A DNA stretch of 64,000 nt from Adenophora triphylla var. japonica (taxonomy: Eukaryota > Streptophyta > Magnoliopsida > Asterales > Campanulaceae). Within the stretch, counting starts at the first letter, position 1; each line of letters starts with the position of its first letter. Both the position numbers and the translations under genes were made by a program. Below are positions 19,749 through 30,727 of this stretch, piece after piece. A model generated the notes under the pieces. The model made no database searches, was not told the DNA's origin, and was given only the letters and a program-made list of their open reading frames with translations. Where the stretch lies: the NCBI GenBank assembly GCA_022495995.1, contig JAFEMH010001299.1, positions 320,001-384,000 on the forward strand, read 5' to 3'.

Positions 19749-20030
19749 CTAATGGCCAGCCCCAGGACTGGGGACTGACTCCAAGATACGGTCGAGTTTG
19801 GCGAGGTGGATTTTGAAGAGCCTTTCAGTAAGGACCGCTGAGTGACCTTTACCACCTGAGGAAGAAGGTGGGGTGGTGGTGCCCATTGGAAGGGCAGTTA
19901 GACCGAAACTGTCCTCCAGAGCAGATCCTGTTGACTTTTCTATGCTCAAAAGTTTCCGTGCTTCTAATGTTGGAGTAGAACAGAGTAAGGCAAGAATGAG
20001 TAGAGTTGAAAGAATGCTTGGGTGAGCCAT
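19749..20030 (-). CDS. Secreted PIP/PIPL-like peptide precursor, array gene 5
   Basis: Single exon, 93 residues, the most diverged copy. Signal peptide at residues 1-24 (LSTLLILALLC core, cleavage after TLEA before RKLL). Middle with PPSSSGGKGH, conserved block RLFKIHLAKLDRIL, C-terminus SVPSPGAGH as in gene 3. The TATA-to-ATG spacing of 119 is conserved. The Copia element has cut its 3' UTR 24 bases after the stop: genes 2 and 4 show the uninterrupted sequence (GGAGAAATGCAAGAACAAG type). Poly(A) addition must now use a site inside the Copia element, in antisense. Confidence 0.72.
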   Translation of the reverse strand: MAHPSILSTLLILALLCSTPTLEARKLLSIEKSTGSALEDSFGLTALPMGTTTPPSSSGGKGHSAVLTERLFKIHLAKLDRILESVPSPGAGH

Positions 20031-20148
20031 GTAGGACAGAGTACAAGGAGGGCAGAAACTTCTTAAGGCTTGAGAGATAGGACCAATTACGAGGCAGAAA
20101 TGGAATACAATTTTGGCTTGGTGAAATGGTTTGATAGCAGACACACTC

Positions 20149-20158
20149 ATATATATAG
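20149..20158 (-). promoter_or_regulatory. TATA box of peptide gene 5
   Basis: CTATATATAT on the minus strand, 119 bases from the ATG. Upstream DNA around 20,290-20,400 (GGACTCGTGGGAGCTGGGTGG type) matches the upstream region of genes 1 and 3. Confidence 0.55.
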
Positions 20159-20529
20159 CAATAATGTGCATCAGTGCATGTGTGGAAAGACGAGCAGGCT
20201 TGAGGATCCAGTTGGTTTGACTAATTCTATTGATTTGGAATTGGAATTTATGAAAGAAATAATATTACTACTGTGCTTATGTTGAACAGGTGAGTTTACA
20301 AAGGACTCGTGGGAGCTGGGTGGGTCCATATGAACCAAGCCGGCCAGTGTTGCTACTTGGACAATTTTTACAGTGACTATCCTCACTTCCTTTAAGTTCC
20401 AACAATTTTGGTCATTTTGCGGGTATTCATCGAAATTTTTAATAACTATCAGAGAAGGGCTTTTTTTTTTCATATCCAAACTGTTTACATAGAAAACTTG
20501 AGTTGGTGTTGTACCCAATATCAACATTT

Positions 20530-21309
20530 TTTAAGTAAATAATACACTGTTTGCTTAAGAAAACATATATGGAGTATTATTCATCGAGTGCATCCTCTTT
20601 CAAATAAATTGCTAAGAAAGATAAAAATAGAGATCCTACACCTTGAACTCTAATTAAAATATTTGGAAGTCAAGAATGTGATTTGAAGGATATGTCATAA
20701 GCTTAACTGCTGAAGTACGGGAACCATATTTATTCTGTATGTAAGCAATATTCAGGGAATGAAGACAAATGAAGCGGACAAAAGTGGGGAAGATTTGTCA
20801 AACGTTATAAAAAGAGGTAATGATGTGTGTGCATCCTTAAGATAATCATAGAAGAAAAAGTAAACTACTATAATAAACGTAGCAAGTTGACATATTCATT
20901 CGTGTGCTGGTAGCATAGCTAGTTTAAAGAATATTAAATGGGTTGTCATTGGGGATCATGGGCGTCAAGCCTAAGCATGGAAACAATTATATGATAGTGG
21001 TTAAAGAATCATAACGCCAACAATAAGAAATAATAACGCGCTAACAGCTTTAGTTAGTACAGCAATTTTTATTTTTGTCAAAGACAGAGTCAAGAGAAAT
21101 CATATGAGCTAAAAGAACAACTCAAATCCTAAGCAACTCTATAGGTCAGACATCTTATGTTATTAAATATTTCAAGGAAGTGAGATTAGTTGCGTATAGA
21201 TAAAGCATTTAACGAGGACTGCAGAACTGAGATTTTATTGTAAAAAACCTTGTAACGATAAAGATTGACTTTATATATTTAATTAAGATTACTTTAGGAT
21301 TACTAATAC
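20530..21309. other. Intergenic DNA upstream of peptide gene 5
   Basis: No gene is seen. Short stretches match the equivalent region before the other genes, for example GCAGAACTGAGATTT near 21,222 and near 13,690. Confidence 0.6.
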
Positions 21310-21960
21310 AGCATCTTTTGTTTCAACTAACGACAAATTTGATCACATCTGACAGTTAATCTTTTACATGAATGCAAAAGTTGGTATCTTATATGGATCA
21401 TGTCATATAAATTAAATAGAAAATCGTACAGGCTCCCTATACTGCCAGTCATTTACCAAGCTTCTAGCTGGCCAGCGCTGGTTGCCGTCTAGTTTCCTCA
21501 AGCTTCAAACTGCTCCAACCTTCTGCATTGTAGGCTCAACCTTATAAAGCATGAGCATAATCAAAACATGGATAGATTTGACCATATAATTCAGAAGAGT
21601 AGTCAAAATATGTTTTGACCAACTACAGCCCACAGATGTAATACAATAACAAACAATAAATACAATAAAATCACAAGCACTGGGCAGGTCCTTTGGAAAC
21701 AATGGAAGAGGACAATAATAATAGTATAAGGTTGAAAAAAGAGGTGAAAAAGGACAAAGTAACGTGGATAGCTATGTAAGGGCACTTGATACAAACAATA
21801 AAATCCATTAGAAGAGTATCAGATGCTCCCATGTTATATAACTCCATCCGCATATATACTTGCCCCCCCGAGTGCATCGCTTTCGGTGAATTTACAAGAT
21901 GCAAATGATTTGCTTCTGTATGTAAAATTATTGTGATTAATTATGTAGCACGTCCAATTA
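21310..21960 (-). repeat. Array segment B5
   Basis: The most diverged B copy. On the minus strand the core reads GCSWSKHILTTLLNYMV, against CCSWTKHVLTTLL in B2. The core changes are conservative (T to S, V to I) or silent. The tail to 21,960 (AATTTACAAGATGCAAATGA) matches B1 and B4. It marks the upstream end of the array. Confidence 0.55.
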
Positions 21961-24054
21961 TATGAAAGCTAAAACATACTCGTGCATGAACATCCCAGAA
22001 TTCAGATAAGATTCAGGAACAGCCAACAAGTAATATATAACTACTACCTACTCCTGAAAAATCAATAACAGTGCATAAAGTCAAATTTCTCTCAATGGGT
22101 TCTATAAAGCAGTAGAGCTGGGAAGAACAGTGATTTTATCATGAAGCAATCAATGCCACTTGAACTGTCACATTCCAAGAACAGTATCAACATAAATAAT
22201 CATATATGATATTGTTTTGAAACAAAAAATATTGATTTAGTGGGTCTTTCTACTATTTTTGTACTCACCAACTTAACACCTAAATATCACAAGATCAAAA
22301 TAGTTTGTGTATTTATGATTTTTTCGTAGCAAACTTGCACATTCTCCGTCCGTGAGATATTGCAAGGACAAGCATCAAATCTTGGGAGCTAGTTGCTATA
22401 TAAAAATAACATTGGAAAAAGTAACATTAGCAAATGTCAAACCTACCCTTTTCCGACCTCGCTAAACTAACAGTCAAGTTGGCACTTAAAATGAATCTGT
22501 AAATGTAAGCGATTTAGCAAAGAACAATACAGTTAATTTATCAGTGATATACATCCTTTATCTGAGTGCAAAAAACTGACAAGATGAACCCACATGCTAC
22601 CTTCCATATATTAGAGTGCACATGATTTAGTAATCTTCATCAACTGCCGAGTTTCTTTAAGTGATTGTGTGTTCAGCAAGTACATTGTCTAGTCATGAAA
22701 TTTGATTGTCTTCATATATCATAGTGTAACAGACGTGTCGACAGTTACCTTGTGGATTCCAGTTATTTTACTCCAGAATCAGAATCCATAAACCCCCGTT
22801 TCGACGACCCACTTTGCAGTGTGATGAGAAAGATACAGACTTGAAGTTCATAAGAAAGAGTAAAGGTGCAGATTAAAGCAGTACCAATATTAACAAGAAT
22901 TGGGGGAATTCAAATTGCATTGAAGATGGATTGGACTTAGTTATCAAAATATTCTCCCAAATTGAATCAAAATTTCAGAAGTACCCAGAGAAACAGAGTA
23001 CCAAGTTGAAATGTTTACTAGTCATTTCATCAAACAGGTTTCGTGCATCACCCAAAAGTCATTGAACAAGGATCAGCATAATTCAGTACTTCCCGGCTAC
23101 CTAATCTGTCGATTGATTGCATGCATTTTTATTTAGATTGCTTATAAACCTATATGAGCTCTAAATTACTCGACGGGAACTACAAACTTGGGACATGAAA
23201 AAAAAAAATGGTACTGCGGTCAAATATCAGGTGGCTACTTGATCTAGCCTTCTCTCGAATAAATAAAAATAAGAAAAATGATCTGGCCTACCCATATGGC
23301 CCCGGACGCGGGTTGCCCGATCCGATCATATATTCCGTTTCATCTTAATTTACAAAAAAATATTATTTTTGGTGTTCTACTACAAGTTAAGAAATTCTCG
23401 ATAAGTTACAAAATTCTCGATGCAAACAATTATTCATTTACTATTTTTTATCTCACTTTTTTTCCTATCACACTATTTATATTCACAAACACTTTAATAT
23501 TATACATTTTTGATTTTTCTAAATTTTCATGCATAATCTTAAATTTGTAAATTGAGCCGGGATGGAGAAATATTCCTTTATAGTCGGATTATTATGGAGT
23601 TTAAACCAACGAGCAGTATTGTTGGGGTGGAAGCCTAAACCAATGAAGAGTTTGAGTAGGGATCCAAGTTTTTAAGGAAGGAGAGAAGATACTTGGCACG
23701 ATAGTGCTTAGGAGTTAGCATGGTCGTGCATAAAAACTTAAAAGAATCGTGGGTTGAATAATGTTATGTACGGTCGTGCCGAAATTGGGCACGCGTCATG
23801 CCAAGGAGCATCAAATTTTCAGCCAGAATTTAAAGAATTTATTTCCTATTCCGACAAAATCTTACTTAGATAGGTTCTTTAATTTAAACCATATATAAAC
23901 AATATATGACTACCATATTATTGAGTGTGCTTGAGAGAGAGAAGATATATAAGTGAGCCACAAATAGTAGTGTTAAAGAGAGGGAAGGAAGCCTAACAGA
24001 AGTCATGAGGGCACTCCTACAACTCGATTCATGATCGAGAGATGTGTGTTCTTA
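21961..24054. other. No gene recognised
   Basis: AT-rich DNA with no open frame beyond about 90 codons (23,278-23,550, low complexity, not convincing). No repeats with clear ends, no RNA genes. Confidence 0.5.
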
Positions 24055-24482
24055 GGGGGGCGTTTATTTTTTTATTTTAAGTTTTATTTGCTTCTTAACA
24101 CTTATTTATTAAGAGGATTAGAGAAATAAGTGTGTTTATTTATTTTTTTTGAAATAAGGCTTGTTAGGCTCTTAAAGTCCTCTTAATTTTAAGTGGTTAA
24201 AATGTTGCTGAATTGCCTCTGAAATCCTCTGAAAGCCACTGTTTCATATTTGGTTTTGGGTAATTTTTTTTTTAAACTGTTTACTGTTTCATAATGCATT
24301 TACGATTTTTTTTTTTTTAATTTTTTTTTAACTGTTTCAGATAATGAATTCAGATACAAAATCAAACAACTTATCCAATTCAGAATTCAGTTTTCAGTTG
24401 CTGCCTCTTAATTATTCAGCCATTTTCAGAACTGAAATCAAATTTCAGCACTTATCACTTAAAAAATAAACAAAAACCCCCC
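24055..24482. mobile_element. Tourist/PIF-Harbinger-like MITE, TSD TTA
   Basis: 428 bases with inverted ends GGGGGGCGTTTATTTTTTTA and AAAAATAAACAAAAACCCCCC, flanked by TTA at 24,052-24,054 and 24,483-24,485. The interior is T/A-rich and has no ORF. The 3-base TSD and G-starting ends fit PIF/Harbinger rather than Stowaway. Confidence 0.7.
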
Positions 24483-24576
24483 TTAGATGAGAGATATATT
24501 GAGTGTTTTTAATGTAGAGTAGCGATGCTTAGATATTAGAAATTGCATGTGTAAAGTTGTAATCATCAACACATAT

Positions 24577-24927
24577 GAGTAAATGACAAATTAGGTTCAA
24601 AATTTAGGAGTTGTGTGCCAATCAGGGTTTGATATTTCAATTTTGTCAAGTTAGGGTCCATTAACAATGTTAGATAGTTAGAAATTTTTTGACGAAATTG
24701 TTAGAAAACTTGTTAAGTTATCACGAGTCTTGCACATGCGAAACTAATAAGGTTTATTTGGTCTTTTCATATGGGTACAATCACAAATTTTATTTTTATT
24801 TTATTAATTCAGACCCTAAATTGACACAATCTTAACACATATAAGACCCTAATTTGGGACTACCCCAAATTCTAAACACCAATTTGAAAATGTCCCCCTA
24901 ATTTCAGACCTGTTTTGTCATTTCTCC
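24577..24927. mobile_element. MITE-like element with long imperfect inverted repeats
   Basis: The left end GAGTAAATGACAAATTAGG and the reverse of the right end GAGAAATGACAAAACAGG match, and similarity continues for some 50 bases inward. The middle is AT-rich with no ORF. Superfamily is not clear; no TSD could be fixed. Confidence 0.4.
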
Positions 24928-25117
24928 AAAAGAATTTCTTTGTTCTTTATAATTTTTTTGGACTTTATCCTCTTAGGCTATGTATTTATAATGTAAAATA
25001 AATTAAATTGGTAATAAATTAATGATAAAGATTTATCGATTATTGATTAAAAAAAAATGAAAGCAAATTTGATGCAACACAATTGATCGTCGAAAAGAGA
25101 TCTTTGAACAAATAATA

Positions 25118-25405
25118 CTCCCTTCGTTCCGGTAGAAGCGTCGCCATTTTAGAGGTGGCATGCAAATTAAGAAAAAGTATGGGAAGAAAAAATGTTGTGA
25201 GTGTAATTTGAAAATAGGAGAGAGAATTAGTGGAGGAAATAGTGAATTTAAAAAGTGTTGTGAGTGTAGAGGAGAGAGAATTAGTGGAGGGAATAGTGGA
25301 TGGGTAATAGAATATTAATAAAATATTTTCTTTTTAGAAAAAGGTGACGCTTTAAACGGGACACCTTTTGAGTAAAAAATGACACTTCGGATGGGAAGGA
25401 GGAAG
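25118..25405. mobile_element. Stowaway MITE
   Basis: Ends CTCCCTTCGTTCCGG and GGATGGGAAGGAGGAAG, flanked by TA. The right TA (25,406-25,407) is shared with the next MITE, so one inserted exactly at the edge of the other. Confidence 0.75.
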
Positions 25406-25407
25406 TA

Positions 25408-25702
25408 CTCCCTCCGTCCCATTAAGCTTAAGAAGATTTCATTTTGCGCGGGAATTAAGGAATATTATTATAGTATTAGGAGAGAGAATGAGTGGAAGAA
25501 GTGTTGTGAGTGTGAAAAATTAAATAGGAGAGAGAATGAGTGGAGGGAATAGTAAATTATAATGTGTTGTGAGTATTAAAATAATGTAGAAGAGAGAATG
25601 AGTGGAGAGAATAGTGATTTAAGGTTTCCTTTTTGGAATTTCTTAAGACTTATGGGACGCCCAAAATGAAAAGTTTTCTTAAGACTTATGGGACAGAGGG
25701 AG
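25408..25702. mobile_element. Stowaway MITE (family shared with 26,954)
   Basis: 295 bases, CTCCCTCCGTCCCATTAAGC to ATGGGACAGAGGGAG, TA on both sides. It has repeated GGAGAGAGAATGAGTGGA motifs. The copy at 26,954 has the same length and very few differences. Confidence 0.85.
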
Positions 25703-25791
25703 TATATCACAACAAAAAGATTACTTTACCACCTTTCGTCAGTAATAATTAGTGATTTGCCTTATCTCATAAATACGGCTAACTAGTACGC

Positions 25792-25861
25792 AAATGTCAT
25801 CTTACCCAAATTAATAATCCTATTCCAAATGTCATCTTACCCAAATTAATAATCCTATTCC
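25792..25861. repeat. 35-base perfect tandem duplication
   Basis: AAATGTCATCTTACCC... occurs at 25,792-25,826 and is repeated exactly at 25,827-25,861, just left of a MITE. Confidence 0.9.
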
Positions 25862-25867
25862 AAAATA

Positions 25868-26142
25868 CTCCCTCCGCCCCATAGATTTATGAACTTTTGG
25901 GTTTTGCACGGGAATTAAGGAGAAAATATTATATTGAAAGTGTTGTGAGTGTGAAAATAAAATAGGAGAGAGAATGAGTGGAGAGAATAGTAAATTATAA
26001 TGGTGATGTGAGTATTAAAATAATGTAGGAGAGAGAATGAGTGGAGGGAATAGTAAAGATTCCTTTCCATTTAGGGAAAGTTAGATATTATTGTGGGACG
26101 CCCAAAATAAAAAGTTTACATATTATTGTGGGACGGAGGGAG
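25868..26142. mobile_element. Stowaway MITE
   Basis: CTCCCTCCGCCCCATAGA to TTGTGGGACGGAGGGAG with TA flanks, 275 bases. Confidence 0.85.
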
Positions 26143-26314
26143 TATTCAGTTTCTAGACCGACCATCAAACGGCCTTAATTCTTTCATCCATTCCAAAAGA
26201 ATTTAACAGTTAGCTCTTTTGCCACTAGAACAAGTTTGGCTCAGCTGCTTTGAAACCGGGATTTATTATTCTATAATAAATATAAAAAATACGAGTTTCC
26301 AATTTAGACTAATA

Positions 26315-26586
26315 CTCCCTCCATCATCCCACGTGAATATAAACTTATTTTCTTTTTGATCAATTCCACGTGAATACAAACTGCCCAAAATAAAAATAAA
26401 TTTATTATTTTATATTCACCCTACCTCACCCACTCATTCTCTTTCTTCATTTCCTACCACACAATTTATTCAACCAACTCCACTTATTCTCTCTTCGTTT
26501 TCTACCACACATTTTCATTATCTTAATAATATTTCTTAATTATTGTACCCGAAAAAATGATTTGTAATAAGGTGGGACGAAGGAAG
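26315..26586. mobile_element. Stowaway MITE
   Basis: CTCCCTCCATCATCCCACG to AAGGTGGGACGAAGGAAG with TA flanks, 272 bases. Confidence 0.8.
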
Positions 26587-26953
26587 TATTTTTTAGGCCT
26601 GAAGCGATAGCTTCTTGAACCGGTAGACTAGGCTGAACCTCTCAATCCCAAGAGGAGACTTGCCTCTTGGAATAAACAATTCAAAATCAACTTCACCAAA
26701 CTATACTAAAGTATAGGTACATATTGCGTCCATAGTTATAAATTTTGTTTCGGCTAACACAACGGTTTAGTCAATGAAACGGGACATACCGATACCAAAC
26801 AACGTACCGTTTTAAATTTATTGCTCTTTATTTTATTTTTCAATGATTGATACATTTTTCTTGTAAATAAAAAAATATCATTTGTTTTTTATTTTGATTT
26901 CACTTTTAATATTCTAATGCAATTCCGCCAATATACTTTGTATATACAATGTA

Positions 26954-27248
26954 CTCCCTCCGTCCCATTAAGCTTAAGAAGATTTCATTTTGCGCGGGAA
27001 TTAAGGAATATTATTATAATATTAGGAGAGAGAATGAGTGGAAGAAGTGTTGTGAGTGTGAAAAATTAAATAGGAGAGAGAATTAGTGGAGGGAATAGTA
27101 AATTATAATGTGTTGTGAGTATTAAAATAATATAGGAGAGAGAATGAGTGGAGAGAATAGTGATTTAAGGTTTCCTTTTTGGGATTTCTTAAGAGTTATG
27201 GGACGCCCAAAATAGAAAGTTTTCTTAAGACTTATGAGACAGAGGGAG
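26954..27248. mobile_element. Stowaway MITE (family shared with 25,408)
   Basis: 295 bases, same ends and interior as the 25,408 copy, TA flanks. The near identity suggests both moved recently. Confidence 0.85.
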
Positions 27249-27338
27249 TATAATCAAATGAAATACTAACATTAAAATTTATATCAAAAATTTAATATAA
27301 TAGTATTTTTAATTTATGAGAATGTATAATTAAAGGAA

Positions 27339-27365
27339 CTAGCCGTACTCCCGTGCGATGCACGG
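27339..27365 (-). mobile_element. Helitron-like 3' terminus
   Basis: Read on the minus strand: hairpin CCGTGCATCGCACGG, 8 bases, then CTAG followed by T. A short GC hairpin just before CTRR, inserted before T, is the Helitron 3' signature. The 5' end (TC) could not be located, so element length is unknown. Confidence 0.45.
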
Positions 27366-27728
27366 CAATATTTTATAACAATCATATTCAAATTTTATAA
27401 TTAAAGAAAAGGATATGGATAACGAAGAAATATATTACAAACCAAAGTTTACATATATCTCCATGGATAATTTACAATAATAAATACAAACTCAAAAATT
27501 ATTAAGTACGAAGTATTTCCTTAAAAAACATTAATTGTGTAGTGTGAATAATGACAATGATATAAAATTGCAAATAGTAATCGGGGGAAAAAATCTTAAT
27601 CTACACTTTACAGCAATCAAAAAGCAAGACTAATAAAAAATAGAGAACTAAAAAAAAAATTCCAAACACTTTCCATTAACCAATTATAATCATGATATTG
27701 AAATTTAGAGTGAGCCTACGACCTTTAT

Positions 27729-28320
27729 GTAGCTGTACACCCGTGCGATGCACGGTAAATTTTTGAAATATGAAAAGAAATATTGAAATAAATACCACAA
27801 AAACATTGTAACAAATAGAATATTTTTACAAAGAGAAATAGTTATATATTACGTAAAAGTGGTGGGGGGAAATGAAATTACATATTAGTAAATACTTCTT
27901 TGAAAACCACGTTCGTAGCAGAACTATCAGAAGAAGAAGATGGACGATCTTCATTAAATATCAATATTTACTTCAAAAGAAAGTAGAAATATACATAATT
28001 TTTTTCCACAAACCATCCACATCTAAACACAATTTAAAGTACAACAACCCAATATCTTAAAAATTACTACATGAATAATATAAATAATTTTACAAATTTG
28101 TATTATTTTAAATATACATAAAATATTGATACATTTATTTTAATTTTTATATTTCAAGTTTTGTTTAAAAAGAAACAAAACTTGAAATATAACCATTACA
28201 AATATGGAAAATTTTGGGACACATATGAGGACCAAAAGATCAATCAAATCTGAACAAAAATGGTTATTTATTTGAGACCGAGGTAGTACTAATATTATAT
28301 AGGAAAAATAAATTAAAATT
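27729..28320 (-). mobile_element. Second Helitron-like 3' end and related body
   Basis: The same hairpin occurs at 27,741-27,755, but the end reads CTAC instead of CTAG, so it is degenerate. The sequence to the right (AAAGATCAATCAAAT...TTATTTGAGAC at about 28,215-28,285) recurs beside the third end at 31,970-32,035, which shows that these are one family. Confidence 0.4.
28149..28190. repeat. Perfect 18-bp inverted repeat with 6-base loop
   Basis: ATATTTCAAGTTTTGTTT and its exact complement are separated by AAAAAG, forming a stable AT-rich hairpin inside the Helitron-like body. Confidence 0.85.
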
Positions 28321-28523
28321 ACTAATAACCCATGCAACATAATTCTTTCTTGATTAATATAATGCTATATATTATGCATAATTTATGACACAATATGTCA
28401 TAATCAATAAAAAAAATTAATTCTCTCTCATCTCAAACTAATTTTATTACTCCTACTTAAATAAATGTATTCCTTGCTAGAAAATGTATGCCTATACTAC
28501 TGAAGTTGCTTTATATATATATA

Positions 28524-28810
28524 CTCCCTCCGTCCCATCAAAACTGATACTTATTTTCTTTTTGGTTCGTCCCAGCCAAACTGATACTTACCAAAATGAA
28601 AGGGAATCTTTACTATTTATCCTACTCATTCTCTCTCCTATTTCACTTTTACACTCACAACATTCTCTCTCCTAACTATTCCTCCCACTTATTCTCTCTC
28701 CTATTTAATTCTTCATACTCACAACATTTTCTTTTACTTTTTCTCTCTCTTACTTTTTCTTAATCCGCGTGCCCAGAAATTTGGTATCAGTTTTGATGGG
28801 ACGGAGGATG
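28524..28810. mobile_element. Stowaway MITE
   Basis: CTCCCTCCGTCCCATCAAAA to TTTTGATGGGACGGAGGATG, TA flanks, 287 bases. Confidence 0.85.
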
Positions 28811-29444
28811 TATATCTTTTCATGTACTATTTTAATAATTTTCAAAAGTCAAGTTTTCATATTCAATGTTTAATATTTGATAATTTCATACAATATATTT
28901 CAGTATACAATATATTTCTGTCAGAAAATTTTGAAAGAAATCAGTTTCTCTGTAAGTTATAAAAAGTTCTGTTTTTAAATATATCGACTTGGTATTTTAA
29001 AGTCTAAACTCACTGTTTTAAGACCTAAACTCGCTATTTTATTTTCTAGCTTAAATTCACTGTTTTAACGCCTAAACTCACTATTTTATTTTCTATGTAT
29101 TTTAAGGCCTAAACTCAATGTTTTAAGGTGTAAACTCGATATTTTTAAGAATGAAAAGTGGACTTTTTATAACTTATGGAGAAACAAATTTTCCCTAAAA
29201 CTTACTCTATTTCTGTGTAGTATATTAGAAATTTTTTAAAATTAAATCACAAATATGTTTTATTTAATAATTTCAATATCAATTTTCATTATTTTATAAC
29301 TAACAACTCCCTTCATTAAATTTATATATTTATTCCAAAAAAAAACTTTTCATGTTGTATTTAAAATTTTAGAACTTAACTTTTCCTATTGTATCAAGTA
29401 ACTAATTTGTTATAACTGTGTCAAATATAATGCCTAAATATATA

Positions 29445-29682
29445 CTCCCTCCGTCCCACCAAAATAGATACTTTTAGTCAAAAGGGTGTAACTTTGACCA
29501 ATAATTTATATAAAAAATAATGATTCTAATAAAAATTTAAAAATTATTATTGTATCACGATTGATAATACTTTCAATAATAATTTTTAGATTTTTATTAG
29601 GATCATTATTTTTTATATAAATTATTGGTCAAAGTTATACCCTTTTGAATAAAAGTATCTATTTTGGTGGGACGGAGGGAGT
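29445..29682. mobile_element. Stowaway MITE, almost perfect palindrome
   Basis: 238 bases that fold nearly end to end: CTCCCTCCGTCCCACCAAAA pairs with TTTTGGTGGGACGGAGGGAG, and the interior (TATAAAAAATAATGAT / ATCATTATTTTTTATA) also pairs. TA flanks. Confidence 0.88.
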
Positions 29683-30493
29683 AGTATTTTTTTTTTATTT
29701 GAATTGAAGTTATTAATAATTCCCATGACTATGACTGCATTAATGCATTGATGCTTGATGGAGAAAATTAAAGGTGACCCTTGGTGATCCTATGAAGCAA
29801 AAAATAGGGAAGAAATAAAAATGGAGAATGTTCTTTGGGTTAGATGATAAACCTATATAAAAAAAAGTATGAAAATTTTAATATTTACATAAATAATAGC
29901 AATGACTAAGTAGAAGGTATGATTTAAACACAAAAATTATTTACCCTAGACACACATATTTTGGGTGATAGGGTAGTATTAGTTTGGTCTCAAAAAAGAT
30001 GATTAAGATTCATTTAAAAGAAAAAGAAATTAAGACTACATAATTAATCTAACTGAAAATTAAAATTACCACTCTTTAACAAAAAAAACTAAATTATCAC
30101 TAAAAAATAAGACAATAAACACGTTTATACCTTTTTAAGACTCATAATTGTTTCTTTCCTTTCAATAAATAGAAATAGATTACATTGGTGATTGAGAAAA
30201 ATCAACAGGATTTTTTTTAAAAAAATTAGGCACACATCTTTTATCATCATAAATGTGAAGAGTTTTCAAAAAAAAAAAAATTATTTACAAATCACTAAAT
30301 TAAAATTGCATTAACTTCAATTTCCCATTAAATGTAGTCAATCATCCCATAATTTCACTTTCCTTTCTCAATCTCTCTATGTAATTGTTCATTTGAAAAG
30401 AAAGAAAATTATTATTTTTTTTTTTTTGGAAAGCTCAAATGAGCTGTTTATTCCACACCTACCTTTCCTTTCCCCACGTCCTTTCCCCCGTAG
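29683..30493. other. No gene recognised
   Basis: Very AT-rich, with no open frame or repeat of note. Confidence 0.5.
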
Positions 30494-30711
30494 AAGTCTC
30501 CCATTTCCATAAAAAGAAAAAAAAAGGCAAATCCCGGTGCGCCAAGCGCTTCCCGCCTTGCGGGGGTTGGGAGAGGGAACCATTTGCTAGAGCCTTCCCC
30601 TGACAATTGCCAAGAGGCTGTTCGCCAAGGTTCGAACCCGTGACCTTATGGTCACCAAAGGAGCAACTTAACCGTTGCGCCAAGGCTCGCCCTCAAGTCT
30701 CCCATTTCCAT
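30494..30711 (-). mobile_element. Au-like SINE with 17-bp target duplication
   Basis: Body at 30,511-30,694 on the minus strand. It starts GAGGGCGAGCCTTGGCGC, has a pol III A-box-like GGCGCAACGG and a B box GGTTCGAACC, and ends in a T-rich tail. The perfect target duplication AAGTCTCCCATTTCCAT is at 30,494-30,510 and 30,695-30,711. Start, boxes and T tail match the angiosperm Au SINE family as I know it. The intact TSD points to a young insertion, only 16 bases from an ORF that looks like a gene 5' end. Confidence 0.85.
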
Positions 30712-30727
30712 CTTAAAAATAATTAAA

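Noticed and set aside
2574..20030. Classing the array peptides as CEP ligands
   Set aside because: They share only SPGxGH with CEPs. The proline at position -7 and lack of an FRPT-PG segment fit PIP/PIPL better, though this is not settled.
23278..23550. 90-codon plus-strand frame
   Set aside because: AT-rich low-complexity sequence with no family resemblance, intron signals or neighbours to support it.
30600..30694. tRNA gene on the minus strand
   Set aside because: A and B boxes are present, but no full cloverleaf. The body, T tail and 17-bp target duplication show a SINE.
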